Part shown: in pieces, positions 59,715-64,000 of the stretch
Numbering within the stretch: position 1 is the stretch's first letter
Layout of the letters: the number at the start of each line of letters is the position of its first letter
Origin: Stichopus chloronotus
Taxonomy: Eukaryota > Echinodermata > Holothuroidea > Aspidochirotida > Stichopodidae
Assembly (NCBI GenBank): GCA_021234535.1
Contig: CM037840.1
Location: 19,160,302-19,224,301, forward strand
DNA: 64,000 nt
Reading direction: 5' to 3'
Notes under the pieces: generated by a model
The model's database searches: none
Told to the model about the DNA's origin: nothing
The model's input: only the letters and a program-made list of their open reading frames with translations
Translations under genes and position numbers: made by a program

Positions 59715-60420
59715 ATGTTGACCCCTAACGACCTTTGATCTCCAACACTCCACCAAAAGAATAGGCTAGCATAACAGAGGTGTCAATTAGGAGTTTAACT
59801 AGCGCATTTAGCCGCAGCAGAGGGCCAGTGAGTATAGGACAATACTTCCATGGTGTGCATAATAGTCTTGGTGGACGTCCACACCAACACATTGACCATC
59901 CATTATGTACCATTGTTAGGAAATCTTGATTTGGGAGACTATACTTTGTAAAATAGATACAAACAAAATATGAGCCATGTGCAAGCTGCTTCAGATATAT
60001 AATGTTTACAAGGTTTTCACAATTGACCCCTTATGACTTCTGACCTCCACCAAAAACAATAGGGTCCTGCTACTCAATGTCCTACACCTAAGTACCAAAT
60101 ATGAGAACTGTCCAAGTTTCCCTTCTTGAGATGTATCATGTTTCCAATATTCACAATCTGACCCCTGTTGACCCCAAATTACCTTTGACCTCCACCAAAA
60201 ACAATAGGGTTCTTCTAACCAATGTGCTACACTTACATACCAAATATGAGATCGGGCCAAGTCTCCCTTCATGACATACTGTGTAAGGTATCATGTACAT
60301 ACATTCACAAACCCACACATACACACACATATAGACACATATGCACGACTGCAAAGGTTACGATTATCATCCAAACCAGAAATTACCCCAAAACATACCT
60401 ACCTAGGTTACGTAGAAATG
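59715..60420 (+). repeat. Family A element, copy 6
   Basis: A diverged unit at 59715-59770, a gap, then units at about 60000-60250 ('tgacctccaccaaaaacaat', 'agggtcctgctactcaatg', 'ttcccttcttgagatgtatc'), a CA run (60310-60340) and tail 'ctgcaaaggttacgatt'. The minus strand stays open for 60-90 codons across units. Confidence 0.78.
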
Positions 60421-61050
60421 ACTCACAACAACAAATGCACTCTCATCTACAGTGCCAAGAGTATTGACAGCCTTTTACCCCACATAGATCTGGTAACATC
60501 CCAACTCTTCAGGATTAGCCCCTCCCTAATGTACTAATTGGAAATCCTCATGTATGTATGGATTCTAAGAAAGTTGGTAGAGGCAGCCTGAGCCACCCCT
60601 ACCCCACCCCCAGCATGTCAGTCAAGTACTATAACACTTCATGAAGGTGACCAGTAGGTTTTCCAAGCCTACCCCCCAAATAACCTTTGACCTACAAAAA
60701 CATGAGAAAACTCCCAAACGGATATGATGCTGCAGGGGAAAAAATTATATTTTGTCGTGTCTAACAACTTGATAAAAAGGTAAACATGTTTATTTAATCA
60801 AAATTATAGCACTTTATTTTGTCGAGTTACAGCTATTGGTGGCAGCTCTTTCATATTTGATTTTTTGGCATGATGCCCTTCCCAATGGCTATGAGGTCCT
60901 TGAAAATTAGCAAAAACTGATATTCCTATTAAACAAGAATCTAGCATGACTTGCAATTTTGCCTTTAGTCTACTTAAAGACACAACACACAGTACAAGTT
61001 TCCCTGGTTTGATACACAGTAGTCATTTGTTTAAAGCTTACCTGAACTAC
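60421..61050. other. No gene seen; family A remnant at about 60665-60712
   Basis: Remnant reads 'cccccaaataacctttgacc'. Rest AT-rich. Confidence 0.45.
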
Positions 61051-61054
61051 TGTA

Positions 61055-61398
61055 AAGTGAAATAGGGCGTTTAGAATACACCAACATGGCATACAAAGAA
61101 ATTCGCCTTAACCATTGTTAAACCATTCAGTCTCATCAATAAATATCTGTCAAAGCTTCATCTCCTCAAAACATTATGCATGTGATGAGTAACGGATGCA
61201 TCATTTGAATTTTAAAAAGTTTGAGTGAACAAATTATTGTTGAGCAACAAATAGCTAAATTTCTGATCTGTGAGAATCTTATTCCTTGAAAATAAGGCTA
61301 CTGTAATTCGTTATTTTGAATAATCTATCATTCTATGTCCACAAATAATGGTTTTAAAAATATGGTTGTTTCTGTGAAACAAACGCCCTATTTCCCTT
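61055..61398. mobile_element. MITE family H, copy 3 (344 bp, TA-flanked)
   Basis: TA at 61053-61054 and 61399-61400. Termini AAGTGAAATAGGGCGTTT and, reversed from the right, AAGGGAAATAGGGCGTTT (one difference in 18). Best-preserved copy of the family. Confidence 0.88.
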
Positions 61399-61925
61399 TA
61401 AGGGCTAAACAGAGACACTGTTTATACAGTAAATGGTTAAGTCCATTGAGCACCTGGCTCAACAGACTGTATGATTTATTCTGGACATTGTGGTTTCTAC
61501 TAGCAGTCAACTGTGATAAATTATGTCAGATAACAGTGACCAATTTGAACAGAGGGGGGTCAGTTACAATTTGATTCATTCAATTAAGCAATCACAGTTC
61601 ATGCACGCTCAAGGGTATTTGATCCAAATGATCAGTAATTTAGTTCTTTTTATAAAGCTAATAACCCATGGTATATTTAATCAATTCCAATTTACAATTC
61701 ATGCATGCTCACATGTCCTTATGAGGATAGTGGCAAAAGGTTTGCAAAATAATAATCTCTGATACCAAATTAAATGTTGTCTTCATCTTTTTTTTACGGT
61801 TATCGAAGAGACTATGTTGGTATGTCCTAAAAGAAGTTCTCAAATCAACAAGCGGATTCTACATTACAAGTATAAAATTCACTAGAAGGACCGTTCTTTA
61901 AATATTGTAGATTCAAGTTTTTCAC
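61399..61925. other. No gene seen
   Basis: AT-rich spacer between MITE H and family A. Confidence 0.35.
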
Positions 61926-61927
61926 AT

Positions 61928-62642
61928 TTTGACCTCCCATGACCCCAAATGACCTTTCACCTCTGCCAAAAAAAATAAGGATCATCTACTCGATATGGGC
62001 AATCCACACGCGAACTATGAGATCTCTCACATTTACCGTTCTGGAGATACCGTGTTTACAAGCAATTTTCAAGGTATTTACCTTTTGACCCCTGGTGACC
62101 CTTGTACTTGATAAGATACACCTACCCACTTCATATGACATCTGCTCAAGCTTCTCTTCTTGAGATATCGTGTTTACATGGTTTACACAATTTGACCCCT
62201 GTTGACCCCAAATGACCTTTGACCTCCACTGAAAACAATAGGGTTCCTTTACTCAACATGGTGCAACTACATACTAAACATGAGATTTCTACAAGCTTCC
62301 TTTCTTGAGATATCGTGTTTACAAGGTTTTCACAATTTGACCCCTGTTGACCCCAAATGACCTTTGACCTCCACCAAAAACAATAGGGATCATCTACTCA
62401 ATAAGGGCAACCTTCATGCCAAGTATGAGATCACTCAGAGTTACTCTTCTGGAGATATCGTGTTTACAAGCAATTTTCAAGGTATTTACCTTTTGACCTC
62501 TAGTGACCCCAAATGACCTTTGACCTCCACCAAAAACAATAGGGATCATCTACTCAATATGTGCAATCTACATGCCAAGTATGAGATCACTCAGAGTTAC
62601 GCTTCTTGAGATATCGTGTTTACAAGCAGGCGTCACACACGC

Positions 62643-62674
<32 letters not shown>

Positions 62675-62722
62675 GACATCACCATCGCATAGATTCCTCT
62701 GCCTTCGGCAAGGAATCAATAA
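61928..62722 (+). repeat. Family A element, copy 7 (five to six units, CA run, hairpin end)
   Basis: Anchor CCCCAAATGACC at 62206, 62351 and 62507 (145- and 156-bp steps). Perfect TGACCTTTGACCT at 62213-62225, 62358-62370 and 62514-62526. CA run 62655-62674, then hairpin GATTCCTCTGCC (62692-62703) / GGCAAGGAATC (62707-62717), loop TTC, one-base bulge. This is the most intact copy in the window. Confidence 0.9.
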
Positions 62723-64000
62723 ACAATGACAGGAGGTGATTATATTTTAGATAGCCTTTCTTGCGCATCGTTCATCTAGGGGAAGACCATGGTAAAAGTC
62801 TTTATCCCAGTTACATTTTCTAGCACATAGCCCTTATAGGGCACACACATAATGATTGTACCAACCATCCACTATAATCCATTTCCATACTATCTGGCAT
62901 AGAGCAAACCATGTAAACAAGCACTCAGCATAAACTGTACCACTGTTAAACTGTCAAACATAGAGTACTGTTTACATTCTCAACCACAAAAATATTAATC
63001 ATGAAATCATGTATAGCCAGCCACCAATTTTCTGCAATCACTGAAATTGTCACTGAATCATGGAATTTAGTTTTCCTCAAGGAAAATCATGAAAATTAAA
63101 AAAAAAACTTCAGAATAGAAAATTGCAATTGAGACATCAAAATGAAAAAAAAAAAATGTGTATCGCAATCCTAGAAGTATCTGGCAGCCTACAACCTAAT
63201 CACAAACTGTTGAAAATTCACTCTCCAATACTAACATGGACTATGAACAAGTTGCACATTTACTAGCCTATGCTAGGCCTACAATCTTGGACAAAATTGT
63301 TGGGACACTTTGTCATACGTTGCAAACATACTGAATTTTAGGCAAGAGGATAACATGACACCCCATGCCCCTAAGTTCCAATATTGCGCTACAGAAGTGA
63401 ATTTCACTGTACACATTGAAAGGGGGAGCGGGGTGTCCCAAGTTCTTTTGTTCAAGATTGTCTGAATTTTTAGGGAGCAATTTTGGAGCAAACTTTTGAA
63501 CTAGAAAAGTGCACATTTTTGGACAAGGTGCATCACAAAAATTAGTTATCGAGACCTACTGTATGGGACTGAGGATTTTCAAATTGAAGTATTCTGAATT
63601 TTGACTATGAACATAAGAAGTTTTATTTGGGTTTTTATTCGTGTATGTAATATTGAAAACGAGTGGTCATGAATGAATAGGATGTTTCATGGTTTTGTAT
63701 GCAGAGAGAAATTGCATTTAGAAATAATATTGATGGGCAGCTGTTGCGCTGCAGTGCAAGATGAGTGTCAATCCAATTGTAGAATGGTGATAGGAAACCC
63801 AGTTATACAGTAAAATACCGGTATCATGAAATAGTGCCACGTTCTACAAATATGCATAAAAGTCAGAATTGTTGATTCAGTTTCATATTTTACATAATGG
63901 TAGACAGTAGTAAAGGCTGGCTTTTACATTTTTTCAGCTGATTTGAGATTTGTAACTACAATTTTTACAGTACATGAAGCTGGTAACATAACCTTCATTC
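62723..64000. other. No gene seen
   Basis: AT-rich unique-looking DNA to the window end; short minus-strand frames near 63279-63516 have no supporting features. Confidence 0.4.

Noticed and set aside
1..64000. tRNA or rRNA genes
   Set aside because: No convincing A/B-box pair with cloverleaf or conserved rRNA stretch was seen by eye; a tRNAscan/Infernal run would settle it.

Overview
This is eukaryotic, repeat-dominated, AT-rich DNA. I see no complete protein gene, operon or RNA gene. Short introns-and-repeats texture, microsatellites, decayed non-LTR retrotransposons and many MITE-like elements point to an animal genome. The style of the repeats suggests a marine deuterostome invertebrate, perhaps an echinoderm; this is an impression, not a proof. 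The window may lie inside a large intron or between genes.

Layout. 1-3.2 kb: one copy of a 145-bp-unit array (family B), then low-complexity DNA. 3.2-4 kb: family A (145-bp units with nuclear-receptor-like half-sites). 5.7-13 kb: two copies of an unclassified ~1 kb family (F), a TTAA-flanked MITE carrying a nested element, and a family D element. 13.3-15.5 kb: a family C copy split by a 1.72-kb hAT-like insertion. 15.9-16.05 kb: the only exon-like segment, on the minus strand. 16.5-22.1 kb: three tandem-repeat blocks (39-bp, inverted/direct ~140-bp, 51-bp). 23.7-25 kb: a 5'-truncated, frameshifted retrotransposon on the minus strand. 25.4-27.3 kb: a ~41-bp minisatellite split by a 1.39-kb CAGGG-ended element. 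27.9-30.5 kb: a TTAA MITE and a second family B array with its own nested TTAA MITE. 32.5-38 kb: a hAT-like element, further MITEs and families D, A and E. 39-47 kb: minisatellites, hairpins, MITE H and fragments of E. 47.4-51.6 kb: family A, an inverted-repeat element and more D/E. 53.2-55.3 kb: a plus-strand retrotransposon tail followed by a 65-bp minisatellite split by the second copy of the 27.9-kb MITE. 57-64 kb: family A arrays, a foldback-like block and a third MITE H.

How the pieces relate. Families A, B and D/E share a plan of array or core, microsatellite and terminal hairpin, as in Helitron/Helentron-derived non-autonomous elements. In D/E and in A the hairpin stems show compensatory changes between copies. 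In D the central core sits in opposite orientations relative to the termini in different copies. Family A carries AGGTCA half-sites spaced as DR4-DR4-DR1. These are the observations most worth checking. Everything was read by eye; no alignment or database search was run.
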